Positions 33,646-46,240 of a stretch of DNA of 64,000 nucleotides are shown here, piece by piece (within the stretch, counting starts at the first letter, position 1; every line of letters begins with the position of its first letter). A model generated the notes under the pieces. The model did not search any database, was not told the DNA's origin, and worked only from the letters and a program-made list of their open reading frames with translations. The translations under genes and the position numbers were made by a program. This DNA is from Zantedeschia hybrid cultivar (Eukaryota; Streptophyta; Magnoliopsida; Alismatales; Araceae), in contig JARZZO010000016.1 in assembly GCA_030544215.1 (NCBI GenBank), forward strand, positions 40,384,001 through 40,448,000, in the 5' to 3' direction.

Positions 33646-34900
33646 TTAGCTTTGCAAGAGAGTGAATTGTACTGAAAAGGTGATGTCAAGGTGTGATGTG
33701 ACACGCTCTTAACATCATGTGATAGGAATCTTTCTCAAAACAATCAGTGAGGATAACTCAAAAGGATCAATGGAATCAATCTTATCTGGATGAGGGAGAC
33801 AAAGGAAACAAAAGGTCGATCAACTTCCACGATTAGGAAGTACCCTAGGTCACAAACCCTGCAGGTTTCGTCATGAGGAGCGGTTAACAACCAATATGGA
33901 AGTGCTGCAGTCATGATGGATCTTAAGAGGAAACAAGAAATATTGGGTGAGAGATCCAAAAAAGGATAGAATTCCAAAGATATCATCAAGCGGACCTCAA
34001 GGATAATCAAGATACTCAACTCAGAATGGAATATTTCATATCACGTTGGAATTTTTTGGATCAATGGTCTGGAATTTAATTAGGAATTAATTTTTATCAC
34101 AATTATATCAAAGTCCTACATAATGCATGTTGGGCTAAAAAAAATATATAAAATAAAATAAAATATAAATTAATCAAGGATAATATTGTTAAATTGTCAT
34201 TAATGAGTCAAGATACTGGTTCTTGTAATTTAGTACTAAGTCGAAGCTCGTTTATCCACGTACCGTTTCACAAAAGTGGAACCATCATCCCCATTAATTA
34301 ACAATCTAACGGTCTATCCATGTGATTAAGAATCTTCTGCAATTATCACTATTTTTGTTGGGGGGAACTCAAATTCTAGTTTCATCAAAATTGCAAGGTC
34401 CTTGATGTATCTAATAACTATTTATCATATAATAATGCGAATGCAAATCAATTACATAAAAGAGTACAGGGTAGAAATAACCATCTTTTTAGTCACGGTT
34501 GGGACTCATGAACTCCCACAGTGAGATCTTCTTGAAATTTTCAACTTTGTAATCATTTCTTTGAACTTTGACTTTGACTTGTATACCTGTGTCATGTACA
34601 TTACTTAACAAACAGGTTAAGCATCTATTCAGGCTTAGCCCCTTGCTTAGTTAAGTAACCGGCAACTTGATCCTATCCTTGGTAGAAGGGTCAAGGGGCG
34701 AAGCCTTTATTTAACAAAGGTGAATAAGGATAATTAAAAAGAAGTAAAATACAACATATAAGCATGCAAATGCTCAGTGAAAGTAAAAAGATGCAACACG
34801 CACATGAAGCGACAAATAAATGCTAATTGAAATATTTTTGTTTCGCAATTTCATATTTAGAAATATCCAATTTTGCACCATGCTGATCAATTACACTAAG
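33646..34900 (-). other. TatB 3' non-coding region
   Basis: About 1.25 kb between the integrase end and the PPT, AT-rich. No antisense ORF like that of TatC was found and no other gene was seen. Confidence 0.6.
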
Positions 34901-36150
34901 GGTAGTATTTCTTAAGGTACAGACCATTCTATGGGTGAGTTAGCTCTTGTCCTTTTGCATTGACTAAGCGATAAGCGTTATCAGGAAAAGCATGTGATAT
35001 GACATACGGTCCTTCCCAGTTGGGTTGAAGTTTAGAACGTGGACCACCAGGTTTTACAAAAATTCTTTTCACGATCATCTCACCAACTTTAAACTTTCGT
35101 TCGATGACTTTCTTTTGGTAAAAACGTGCTAATCTGTTCTGATATACTCTTGCATGATTGGCGACTGACTATCTTTTCTCATCTAAGAGTTCCAATTGAG
35201 CAAGGAGTACAGAGCGATGCTCATCAATGGAAAATTTCTTGCTCAATTGTACTCTTAATGATGGGATGAGGACTTCGTATGGAACTACTGCCTCCATTCC
35301 AAATGTTAGGGAATAAGGAGTTTGCCCAGTGGGAGTGCGGATTGAAGTTCGGTATGCCCATAGAGCCTCAATTAATTTTTCTAGCAAGTTTGAGAACTTA
35401 TTAGACTTACACGTTTTCTTGATAATTTTTATCAGAGTTTTATTGGATACCTCTACTTGGCCATTGCCTTGTGGATAATAAGGAGATGAGTGATGCAATG
35501 CAATTTTATGCCTGTTGCAGAGGTCTTTCAGCTCTTGTGCTATGAACTGTGGTCCATTGTCGGTGACAATGGTGCTTGGGATTCCAAATATGGTGATGAT
35601 GTTATTCATGATGAACTTGCAAACCGTTGATGCTTTGATCTCTGTAAATGCTTCGGCTTCCGCCCACTTGGTGAAATATTCTGTTGCCGTGAGGATGAAA
35701 GTTTTTTGCTTGGTGGCAGAATCAGGATTCCCAAGTGGACCAATGATGTCGAAGGCCCACATAGAGAAAGGCCATGGGGATGAAACAAGATGGAGTGAAG
35801 ATGCGAGGGAATGGATCTTATCGGCATGAAGCTGACACTTAGCACACCTATGGACATATCCTACGCAATCTTCTTCCATGGTTGGCCAATAATATCCCTG
35901 TCTGAGGATTTTCTTTGATAGCATCCGTCCATTAACATGGCCACCACAAACTCCAGTATGAGCTCCTTCCATGATCTTCCAAAACTCATCTTCATCCAGA
36001 CATCTTAAGAGAACACCATCAAATCCACGTTTGTATAAAGTTCCTCCAACTAAGGTGTACCTCTGAGTAACTCTCATAATAGCTCTCTTCTCCTCAGTAG
36101 TGGCTTCTTCGGAGTATGACTAATCTTCACAGTACTTAGCAATCTCATAA
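34901..36150 (-). pseudogene. TatB integrase
   Basis: The frame 36077-35169 holds the zinc-binding part (HTGVCGGHVNGRM, CVGYVHRCAKCQLHAD) and the catalytic core: FDIIGPL, TDNGPQF, and the Glu in PQGNGQVEVSN. It goes on with YRTSIRTPTGQTPY and YGMEAVVP-like FGMEAVVPYEV. After a TAG at about 35168 the same frame continues to about 34905 with the C-terminal region (NWEGPYVISHAF, GLYLKKYY) and one more stop. Confidence 0.88.
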
Positions 36151-36800
36151 TACTATGGTTTATCCTCGTCTTCCATTTCTTGTTGCCAATCTAGCAGCAT
36201 GATCTCTCTTTTTTCCACAATATTCTCATCTCTAACCTTCTTCAGCAACTTCTCTTTAACTTTAAGGAAAGAAGGGTCTTTCACGGCAGGAGAAAGACGC
36301 CTATAGACAGTAGTGGACTTAGATTGCCTGCTGATCGGAAAATTTAGGGAAGATGCGAGAGAAGCCAAAGCGTCAGCTAGAATGTTTTGATTCCGGGGAA
36401 CATGGACAAAGATCAGTTTGGTGAAAAGCTTGGCATAAGTTGAGGTGAGTTCTTGATAGGGCTTGAGTTTAGGATCAAGAGTGTGATATTTGGTAAGCAC
36501 TTGGTGAAGAATTAATTGACTATCACCCACAATTCTCAATTTGGTGGCACCATGGAGATGAGCGGCCTCGAGGCCGGCAAGGAGAGCCTCATACTCAACT
36601 ATGTTGTTAGTGACATAGAAGTCAAGCTGAAAGGCTTGTGGAATGGTGACACCTTCAGGTGATAGGAGAACAATGTCGATACCCTTACCGTAAGAGTTCA
36701 GACCTCCGTCAAAATGCAGAGTCCACATATCATCATTGACTTTGTTTATGGACATCAGTTCCTCATCCGGAAACTCTGATCGGACCAGATCAAATCGAGG
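36151..36800 (-). pseudogene. TatB second (archaeal-type) RNase H
   Basis: Part of the frame 37010-36153. It has the Asp-Glu-Asp-Asp set in order: LHFDGGLNSYG, NNIVEYEALLAG, RIVGDSQL and NILADALASLAS. A second RNase H after the usual gypsy one is diagnostic of the Tat lineage. It is followed by a linker that ends in a stop at 36153, where the integrase frame begins. Confidence 0.85.
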
Positions 36801-38435
36801 AAGAGGGTGGTGAGCAAGATATTCTGCTATGGCATAGTCTTTAATTGCTTTCTGCTGAATGTAAGTGATATCGAATTGGAAAAGAAAGCTTTGCCATCGT
36901 GCCAACCTATCAGTGAGGACGGATTTCTCCAGAAGGAACTTAATGGGATTCATCCTAGCGATGAGATGAACTTTATGGGCCAAGAAATAATGCTTCAACT
37001 TCTGGACCACCTATACAAGTGCTGCACATGTTTTCTCCATCGCTGTGTACCTCTGTTCAGCAGGGTTGAGAAGTTTTGAGAGTTAATAGGCTGCTCTCTC
37101 CTTTTCTTCTTCATCCTCTTGTGCCAGGACAACCCCCACTACATCATCTAGGACAAAAATATATAGAATCAAAGGTTTGTCCAGAGATGGTGGTCTCAAA
37201 ACAGGAGAACTTACTAAATAATTTTTCAATCCATCAAATACCTTTTGACACTTATCGTCCCAATCGAACTTGACTCCCGGTTTAGTAAGCTCGTAAAACG
37301 GCTTGCACCTTTGCGAGTGTTGGGAGACAAATCGGCGAATAAATTGCAACCTCCCGATTAATCATCTTAATTCCTTCAAATTCTTGGGAGGCAGCATCTC
37401 TCTGATAGCCTTGGCCTTGTTGGAATCGATCTCAATGCCCCGCTTACTGACAATGAATCCAAGTAACTTCCCTAAGGATACTCCGAATACACATTTCTTG
37501 GGGTTCATCTTCAACTGATATTCTCTTGACCTCTCTAGAACCTTTGCTAGAACTCCAGCATGCTCAGCTTTTGTCTTAGATTTCACTAGCAGATCATCCA
37601 CATACACCTCTAAGTTAATGTGCATCATGTCATGGAATATCGCCATCATGGCTCTCTGATAAGTGGCTCCAGCATTTTTCAATCCAAATGGCATAACGAC
37701 ATAGCAATAAGTTCCCCAAGGTGTGGTAAATGATGTTTTCTCTTGATCCTCTTATGCCAACTTAATCTGATTATACCCCGAGAACCCATCCATAAATGAC
37801 AGAGTTTCATAGCCAGCAGTGTTGTCAATGAGTACATCTATGTGAGGCAGTGGGAAATCGTCTTTAGGACATGCTCGGTTCAAATCTCGGAAGTCAATAC
37901 AGATTCTAACCTTCCCATCCTTCTTCATAATCGGGACTATATTGGCCACCCATTGCGGATAGAGGACAACTCTAATGAATTTGACTTTATGCAGCTTATC
38001 GACCTCTTCTTTCATTTTCAAAGCCATTTGAGGGTGGAATCGCCTTAACTTTTGTTTTACCGGGCTCGCTCCTTCTTTCAAGGTTAATCTATGTTCCACT
38101 AGTGATGAGTCTAACCCCGACATATCCTCGTAACTCCAGGCGAAGGTGTCCTTATAATCTTTGAGAACTCGGACCACTGCTTCTTCATCTACTTCAGACA
38201 GATTCTTGCTGACGAGGACAACCTTAGATTCATCTTCGGTCCCTAGATTGATATGTTTGGTAGGCTCTTCTACAGCGGCTGAAGGTTCATCAAATCTCTT
38301 CACCTCACTAGCATATACCTCAACCGCGTCCTCGTCGTCTTCTCCTTCTTCATTAATGGGGTCTTTCTCATGTAACAACTCATATACCCCGTATCCATCA
38401 TCGACTAACTCATTAGCTCCACAATCTTCTGGCAT
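36801..38435 (-). pseudogene. TatB reverse transcriptase and first RNase H
   Basis: In the segment 38435-37752 are AFAWSYEDMSGLD, HRLTLKEGASPVKQ, the RT start (IVPIMKKDGKVRICIDFRDLN) and FMDGFSGYNQI. In 37694-37362 are MPFGLKNAGATYQRAM, YVDDLLVKS and a LLGFIVS block. In 37349-37083 is the connection (CKPFYELTKPG) and RNase H start (LDDVVGVVLAQ), continuing past 37010. Three in-frame stops separate the segments; at least one (37751) fits a CAA to TAA change. Confidence 0.88.
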
Positions 38436-40440
38436 CTTGATTGGATTTTCTAATAGCTGAGGGGTCTAAAAGCAAGAAAGGCATTTTAAAGCTAACTCCT
38501 GGAGGTATCTATCTAGAACTTGTTTGCCCTTAGACTTCCTAAGCTTCTTGACCTGATTGACCTGTCTAGAACTAGACTCCCTAACTTTACTAGACTCCCT
38601 ATCTTGACCTAATGAGGACGAAGAAGGATAAAAATCAGGGGATACAGGTGGGAATACAGGTGAATCCTCCGGCGGGGAGGGACAGAGTAGATCTTGAAGG
38701 GAATCCTGCCCGAATGACCCCCGAGATGGGGTATAGTGAGACAAATAGGATGTTTCCTCGACGAGGATTTAGGAGGAAGAAGTTGCCAAATTGGCGTTTT
38801 TTTCTTTTTGTGAATTATTTGAGTTTAGCATATAGCAAGAATGGATGTAGATGGAGGGAGAAGGGAGTAATGGAGGTACCGGCACCAGTGCCCAGGGATT
38901 AGGGGGATCATACAGTAGTATGTCCCAAATCAGATCATAGATCCTCTCGAGATTAAGAGGAATCCGAGGGATGAGATCCTGAGGGGATATAGTAGTAGTA
39001 ATGGGCGGAGCCCGTGGAATGTCTTCAATAATAACCCGCGACCAAGTCGGGGTTAGGAGCAGAGTGCAGAACAAGGTATGGAGTGTGAAAACATGAGAGG
39101 GATAGGTTCCCCTCCATAGGAGATCAGTGGTATAACCAGCTTCATAGGGGTCATTTGGCTCCTCTTCATCTGTTTCTTCTGCCAGCAAAATCCTTTTGTC
39201 GAAGATGGCCCCGAGCCTTTCAATCAGTTCATCTACCAGTGGTGGCCACTTTGGTTCTGATGGGTTCAAGAATAGTTTGCTCAGTGCAATATACAAGTCC
39301 CACATGTCAAACCAACGGTACCATTCACATTCCAGATCTTGTGTCTTCCTCTTTTTCATTGGCAGCAGAGCCTCTAGAGACTGGTATGTCAGCAGTGGAG
39401 AACAATGTCTAGCCAGGTCCTTCCCATACACGTCATGTAGGTCAAAATGAGAGGTGATCACTACTGTGTTGTTGTGGTCATGTTGAATAACGGGCCCTTT
39501 AACAAAATGAGTAGACAAGGTCCAAGTCAAGGGATCTCGATTCTCTTTGCAGGGGGTAATCATGGTTTTCCATATTTTCTGACCATCTTCACCTTCTTGT
39601 TGTTCCACAATGCTATGCCTCACCTTCTCTGGCCTGTAACCTAGGCGGCTGCCAGGTACTCTTCTCTCATCTGTCACCGGTTTGATTCTTCCTTGCAGCC
39701 GGGTACCTAAACCCATTCCAGGTTGATACCCCACATTCAGCATGATGTTCCAGCCTGGAGTATTCATGAACTTCTTCCGCTTTACAGCATTGACCGGGTA
39801 AGATGTAAGTACAGTGTGCTCAAAAGGATCTGCCAGAAGGGCGTAGGTTTGGCATAAGGAGATGACTGGCCTTTGAGGGGTCGGGTTGGGATTCACATTC
39901 AGTGAGTGGATTGCAACAAGGATAGGCATGCTAGTAACTTTGATGATACGTCCTTTGTGGGGGAACTTAAGACATTGATGGTTCGTCGATGGAATTGCCT
40001 CAAGTGACTTGATGTAAGGACGACCAAGTATGCCTTTCAATGAAGGGTCGATCTCGAGGTTGTGGAATTCAACTTCAGTATGGCAAGCTGGGCCTAACTC
40101 CACCTTCAAATAGACTATCCCCAGAGGAGAACGGGTAGAGTTATCATAGGCTATAACAGAAATGGGGGAAGGCAGCCATTTTTCTTTCGGGACCCCACAG
40201 AGCTCCAGGGTTCTCGGTGGCAACACATTGATAGATGCGCCGATGTCTACTAAACAGGTATCTACAGCCTTTTTACATATATTGACAGTTATGCTTAATG
40301 CCATGCTCCTTGCTGCTAGCGGTGCCAGTTCAGAGGTATGGAAAGATATAGAGGGTTGATCCCCCTGAGGTACCAACAATGTTGTGATCTTTTCCATTGG
40401 CACATCTTCGCTGACCATTACCTGTTGTAGGTATTCTATT
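38436..40440 (-). pseudogene. TatB protease with downstream G-patch domain
   Basis: The frame 40418-38769 (549 codons) has the retropepsin motif VDIGASINVLP (about 40250), where the usual DTG/DSG is DIG, then IAYDNSTRSPLG and LKGILGRPYI. About 100 residues later is a G-patch: GYQPGMGLGTRLQG, with the RVPGSRLGYRP extension, about 39640-39760. The remainder is a linker rich in Leu, Pro and acidic residues (DPYEAGYTTD). A frameshifted Ser-rich piece (38744-38466) leads to RT. A G-patch next to protease is known in betaretroviruses. Confidence 0.8.
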
Positions 40441-43161
40441 AGGGCTTCTTAATGGACCTTAGATCTCTTGATCAGCTCTAATATGGAGATGCGTGCCGGT
40501 GTTCTATCTAGCTGCTTCAACAAGTCATAATGGGTACCATGTATACTTTCTTCGTTTTGGACTTCTTCCACTTGCTGTGACAGGCCATCTCGCACTGTAG
40601 ATTGAGGGAACACCTTGTTGAATATTCGGTCGCTTCAGAGTGTATGTTCTTCAATAGCGGAAGCTCCAGGCGTTATCTTAAGCACCGCCGTGTTGAGGAG
40701 TGGTTTGGAAGGCGTAGTGGCTTGGTGAGGGGGTCTTGGTGGACATAAGGGAACTCGGATGAGTGGTCTGGAGGGTTGGGGTTGAGCAAGTGACGGTGAT
40801 GGATTATTTGGTGGGGGTACTATGCGGATGAGTGGTTTGGAGGGTTGTGGGGTATCGGGGTGAGTGGTTGTTGTAGGTGATGTTGGGAATGGCATACGGA
40901 GTAATGATCTGGATGGCATGAGGGGTGTATAGTCGGTTTGCGGAGGGTTGCTTGGTGAGGATGTGGTGATGGAGGGTGGAATGGGTTTAATGGTGATAGG
41001 TTGTGGTTTAGGTATGCGGAGAATGTGGCGAGGCGGTTGCTCGGCAGTGCTTGACATATGACTTGCTGAATAGATAAAGGACGTATCCTCCACTTTCCAT
41101 TGTTGCCCTCTACTAGCCTCAGACTGGCTACCTGTCAAAATGGAGGCAATTTGGTTTTGCTTGTTGTACCGGGGCCCTTTGAACTGACTGTTGCTGCTAT
41201 GGTGGTTGTGGCTGTTGTTGTTGCTGTGGTGGCTGTGGTTGTTGTTGTTGCTGCTGTGGTCTTTTCGCCTTCAAGGCGGCTATGTACTTTTTCATCTCTT
41301 CCCAATCAATCCCTCTTTGATCATTGAGGTCATGAATATAGTCCCGAAAGTGAAAACAGGTATCCACCGTGTGTCCCGGTTGACAATGAAACACGCAGTA
41401 ATGGGTCATGTCGACATTTGATGGCCAGACGGTCCTTTCCTTCGGCAACACTAAGGCATTGGCCGCCATGAGGGCATTGAATATATCTGTGAGGAATTCT
41501 GGTAATTGGGGGTATACCGACCTTCTGGGACCAGGAGGTTTCCTCTGCTATGTATAGTCATTAGGAGGAGGAACATGAGTGTAATTCGGCGGCTACCGGG
41601 GTTGATTGTATACTTGCTGATGAGAATGTTACGGTGCTGACTGAAGCTGCTGAGTAGGAGGCTTATAACCCTGCTGGTTTTGGGGCCTGGGTGAATGATA
41701 TTGCTACTGATTTCTCATAAACTGGTGCTGATTATTGTTCATTGTACTGACTTGTTCATGGGACAATGTACCTTCAGTAGTTGGACCCATAGAAGAATTG
41801 GGGATAATAGACTTCCCGGGTGGAGGTCTATTGGGTCGATGAGGATCGAAGACACTAACAAAGGTGGAATCCTTAAATGCATTCTGAGCATAACGTGCTC
41901 TCTCATACAGATCTGCCATGGTAGTCAAGTTATTTAGGGTCAGCACAAGCTTGTACTGTGGAGTGGCGTTGGCAACCATCATCTTTACCAATTCTTGTTC
42001 GGACAAGTGATCTCTTATCTTTTCAACCATCCCTCGCCATCTATCGGGGAACACTATAAAGTCTTCATCCGGCTTCATCTTCTCATTGAATAAGTCAATG
42101 ATTGACAAAGTAGGTGCCACCCTGTCTTTGTACCTTTGCAGGAATCTCTTCGACACCACGTCGAAATTCTCTACCTCACTGGGGTCTAAAGAGAAGAACC
42201 ACTCCAAAGTCGATCCTTCCAATGACCTTCTGAAGAGGAATGCCAGTGCTTTTTTATCGTGTTGCCAGAATGATGATTCATACAGAAATTCTTTGATGTG
42301 AAGGAAAGGATTGCCTATGCCGTTGTACTTTCTGTAAATTGGCATTTCAGAAGGTAAGAGATGGAATACTGGCAAATCAGGAACAAAGAGTTCAGGAGCG
42401 GCTTTGCTGTCCATATTCTTTTCAAGATTCTTGAACTGCTCGTCCATCTGGGACAACTTGTTAAGTAGGAGTTAGGTAGTAGAATCTGCTGGTGGAGGTG
42501 GTGGTTGTTGAAAAGACTGCCTCCGCGAATAAGTAGGGATGTGGGGATAGTGAGGTTGTGAACTGGCAGCGTTCCCGCCGTGCCCGAAGGCATTATGATA
42601 GATTGGGGTTTGCGGCCTGACAGGATGTCCTGAACCAGACTGTTGAGGGCTCCCGTACTGTAGAGTGGAAATACGGAGACCTTCCATGGCTTGAGTAGGA
42701 GCTTGATAAGCAGCAGGGTGAACCACAAGGCTTGGCTCGGAAGGATGCAGAGGAGCTTTCCCTTTTAAGATTGATTGAATGGCGTTAAATTGATGGGGAT
42801 CCACATGATTAGACAGAGCTCCCATGAGAGTAGCAAGATTAGAAGGATGATCGACAGAGGACCCAGTCTGGTCTTGGGCTCTTTCAACAGTAGGATTAGA
42901 GATGACATGAATACGTGAATGATTGCCCAAATCCGGATGATATTGACCGTAGATCGGATCATCATGATACTGAGGGGCATGAGCATCTCCCTCGTGAACA
43001 GATTGGAATTGATAGTGATAGTCATAGATATAAGCGTCCCTTTCGTCTTCAGAATAGGATGTACCATGAACTTGAGGGGCATAGGCATCTCTCTCGTACT
43101 CGACCAGATCTTCTTGTTCAAAGGCAACCATACTGACAGTTCTACCGGAACATAACATCAT
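40441..43161 (-). pseudogene. TatB gag
   Basis: The start is at 43161 (MMLCSGRTVSMV). Open pieces are 43161-42472, 42456-41704, 41469-41197 and 41138-40635, separated by stops. Gag core motifs are FHLLPSEMPIYRKYNG, STLEWFFSL and FPDRWRGM. The knuckle is CVFHCQPGHTVDTC, followed by a Q/P run (41197-41270) and a proline-rich tail. It is co-linear with the intact TatA gag. A final piece (40600-40440) joins the protease frame. Confidence 0.88.
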
Positions 43162-44130
43162 TGTATTGAGATGACAATTACTTCAATCAAGTTTGCACAG
43201 ATTAACAACCAAGTGGATGCTTACGTTGTTTTGAAAGTTACTTGTTGGGTTAATTGAATTTTTAGACTCAAATTCTCTCAATGGGTGAGATCCCGGTTTC
43301 AATTCAATTTCCACCGTTATACTCTACGGCTTCACTCACAACGATATGACTAACTACCTAGGACTTCAAATGGTACAACCAGCCCGATGAACAAAGAGGA
43401 ATTCTTTGCTTTTGGAGACTTACGGAGGTCTTAACACCAACCACTCTAGTCTGACCGAGGGACCGACCCAGTCAGAGAGAGGTAAGGATGCCAAGAGAGG
43501 TGTCCCTAGAGGAGGGGGGTGAGCCCCGATGCAAATGACCTGTGGCGTGGATGGCCTCTAATGTAGAATAAATAAATATAGGTAGCAAGAAGATCAATGA
43601 TCCGAGTGCTAATGACCAACGGGGACGAGAGCTTAAATCGCGTCGCTATTCACCGACGCTATTCAAAACAGTAATCCCTCCTGTTCACAGAAGCTCGGGC
43701 AGCAAGGAAGATAAAGGGGCACTAAATCGCATCTTGCTAGGGCAACGCGCTTAACGAAACGCGTCTCTCTGTGCAGACACGCTTTAGGTCCCAAAAGCAG
43801 CAAATAAGAAGCAAAATCAAGGGCAATCCACTCTTCAAACAACAAGATGACTAAGAAATCAACTGCTCATACGACGGCAACTTGAACATATAGACCAATC
43901 ATGCAACACATGGATATTAATATGAACAAACACACTCTCTAATACCACTTCTCAAGGCTATTAAGGGAGGGCAAAATTTTGCCACAAGGGGATGTGCACG
44001 AGGTGCACGTGGGGATAACAGTCAAATAACCAACCAACAAACCATAAAACGTGTCCGAGGGACACAAGTGGTGCACCGAGGGTGCCTAATGGAATCAACA
44101 AGAGTAAAGAGGAGAGAAACAGCAAGACAA
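43162..44130 (-). other. Leader of TatB
   Basis: Non-coding and homologous to 2463-3470 of TatA. It contains three GCGTC-N10-GACGC modules at 43640-43780. Confidence 0.7.
43632..43787. repeat. GCGTC-N10-GACGC modules in TatB leader (3 copies)
   Basis: The left boxes begin at 43640, 43729 (GCATC, with right box AACGC) and 43761 (right box GACAC). All keep the 10-base interior. The second and third are 32 bp apart. Confidence 0.8.
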
Positions 44131-44148
44131 GTCCCACCATGATCGCCA
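44131..44148 (-). promoter_or_regulatory. TatB primer-binding site (tRNA-Arg type)
   Basis: The minus strand reads TGGCGATCATGGTGGGAC, one base different from TatA (C to T), next to the 5' LTR end. Confidence 0.65.
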
Positions 44149-44154
44149 AAAAAT

Positions 44155-44675
44155 TATAGTGCTCAAAAAGAGTGTGTGCTCATCATGTTATCATGTGTTT
44201 ACTATGATTAACAATATGAAAAGAATTGTGATCGCCAGAAACCGAGAGTTTCAAGAGAAAAGTGATCACTTACCAACCTTACAAACTAGGAGAATGTGGG
44301 ATCTTTTGTTCCTCTCTTTCAGCCGGCCGAAAGAAAAGAGCCTTCTCTTTCTTTACTCTTGTTCTTCTTTTGTACCTTACACAAAAAAATCAAATAAACA
44401 ATAAAACTATGATTAGAACTAAAGTAGTGTAGTATCTATCCTAATTAAGAATCTAAACATGCAACTAAACTAAAAGGACTCACTTTTTGTGTTCTTTTAA
44501 ACCACCTTAAGGACTGTAGGTTTGGAAATCATGAAGTGAGTGTGTACGATGAATTGATGCAATGAAAAACAAAAAAAAACTATACGAAAAAGAAACTAGA
44601 AAGAAAATCGGTTGGTTTGGCCCCTTAAAAGTCTTGATCTTTTTGAGCTTCAATGGTAGAAGAGGATGAAGGAAC
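44155..44675 (-). repeat. TatB 5' LTR, inner part (left of CopA)
   Basis: Begins tatagtgctcaaaaagag, corresponding to tgtagcactcaaaaagag in the 3' LTR, and runs to the first copy of CopA's target duplication GGAAC (44671-44675). Confidence 0.9.
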
Positions 44676-46225
44676 TGTTGGGTTTTCTCGGTTTCTCCGG
44701 ATCGCTTACGCAGCGGAAAATAAAATTTTACAGCGATCCGTTTCCCGTTTCGAAGAACAAAATACGATAATCTAATTATCGAAATTCTCACCGTGTGCGG
44801 ATTCGAATCCGCAGCCGTTCGGTTCCGTCGGTGTGACACCTCAAGCCGCGCAAGCGCCCGGCCTCTAGCGAAGTCCACGCGATCCTCCCCGCGACGGATA
44901 TCCTCGAGTTCGTCGTTCTTCGCAGCCCGCGAAGCCTCCGCTGGTCGCCGCAATGATCGCCGCAGTGCGCGGACGATTTCCCGTCGAACGGGATTCGGAG
45001 AAGCGGCAGAGCAAATCTGGATCTGCCTGGACTCCAGAGGAAGATAGAAACTGAGGAGGGGCGGCTAGGGTTAGCAGCAGCTTGGCCTGCTCAGCCCGTT
45101 CGCTATATTTTATACTAACCGCGCGGTTTTTCACAAAAACCCCCGGTTTGTATAAAACCCACTTATTTATCTATCGCCTTGAGAATCATTTGCGTGTGAC
45201 CCTCTAGGCCCAAGTACCAGTCCAGTTAATGGCCCAGTAAGCCCAGTGACTCCTCACTGGCTTTATTAATTAATTAATAACTCTTTATTAATCAATTAAT
45301 CAATCGAATTGATGTCGCACATCGAATTCGACCGGGCCTCCGATCATGTTGGGTGCCAAGCAACACCGCGTGAACCCGGAAGGTATTTGGGGTTAAGTAA
45401 CCCACTCTTGGAACCTTTCCGTCGACAGTTACCGCGTGGTTATAATCCTTCATTCGTACAATGCTCTCGAGTCAACTCAGGGTATGGCGAGCTGTCAAAC
45501 CTTAACCGGTCGACTCACTTGGATTGGATGCCGCTGATGAATATCGGAAAACTCCTTTTCCGATATTATCGTCCGCCCTGGCCAGGGACTTTCGCGCATC
45601 CTTCCTAGAGCATTCTCTCTCTAAGTATCGAGAGCGAATGATTCCTTATTGACACACAATTCCCTTCGACGGTATTCCGCTGCACCCAATCCTTGGCATA
45701 TTAGAATCCTGTGGCTAGAGATTCGTAGACCAAGGTCAAAGTACAGAAGTCCACCGCCAAGGTGTCCTTGGTGTCTCAGGTCCGAGGACCATCCACGCAA
45801 CTGCGACAATAGAATCAAGCTGGTTGACAGTGAGGTACAATACCATCCAGCGATTCAGTCGGATCAGTTCAGTGAACTCATTCTCCAATGAGCACCTACA
45901 GATTCGCCTTAGTGTCTCCACACAAATGACTTATGAGACCAGTCATCCTCATCATATGAGCAGGAGCAATCTGTACTAGTCTAACCGGATATCCGATGTC
46001 CTTCTCGGATATCCTCCGACTAGGAACGAATAAGAATATGTGTGTTTAAGTGATCAGTCTCATTAGTATGATCTCATCATAATCTGATCACCATAGCACA
46101 TATTCACGGACTTCATTATGAAACGATAATTAACGCGATTTACACATAATGAATATTTTGCCATTTTATTAATAATGAACGAGATTTACATTGTTAGATT
46201 AGCTTGTAGGCCACCTAAACTAACA
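44676..46225 (-). repeat. CopA 3' LTR
   Basis: 1550 bp, TGTTAGTTTAGG...CCCAACA on the minus strand. It is identical in length to the other LTR. Small open frames inside it recur in the other copy and are chance. Confidence 0.95.
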
Positions 46226-46240
46226 ATCTCCCACTTGGAC
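46226..46240 (-). promoter_or_regulatory. CopA polypurine tract
   Basis: The minus strand reads GTCCAAGTGGGAGAT directly before TGTTAGTTTAGG. Confidence 0.85.

Noticed and set aside
35515..35829. 104-codon plus-strand frame within the TatB integrase
   Set aside because: It is antisense to the conserved integrase core.
42919..43155. 78-codon frame and neighbours opposite to TatB gag
   Set aside because: They are shadows of the gag N-terminus on the minus strand.
44793..45047. 84-codon frame in the CopA LTR, repeated at 52545-52799, with an 89-codon frame on the other strand
   Set aside because: It is duplicated only because the LTR is duplicated; no known LTR protein and no coding signature.
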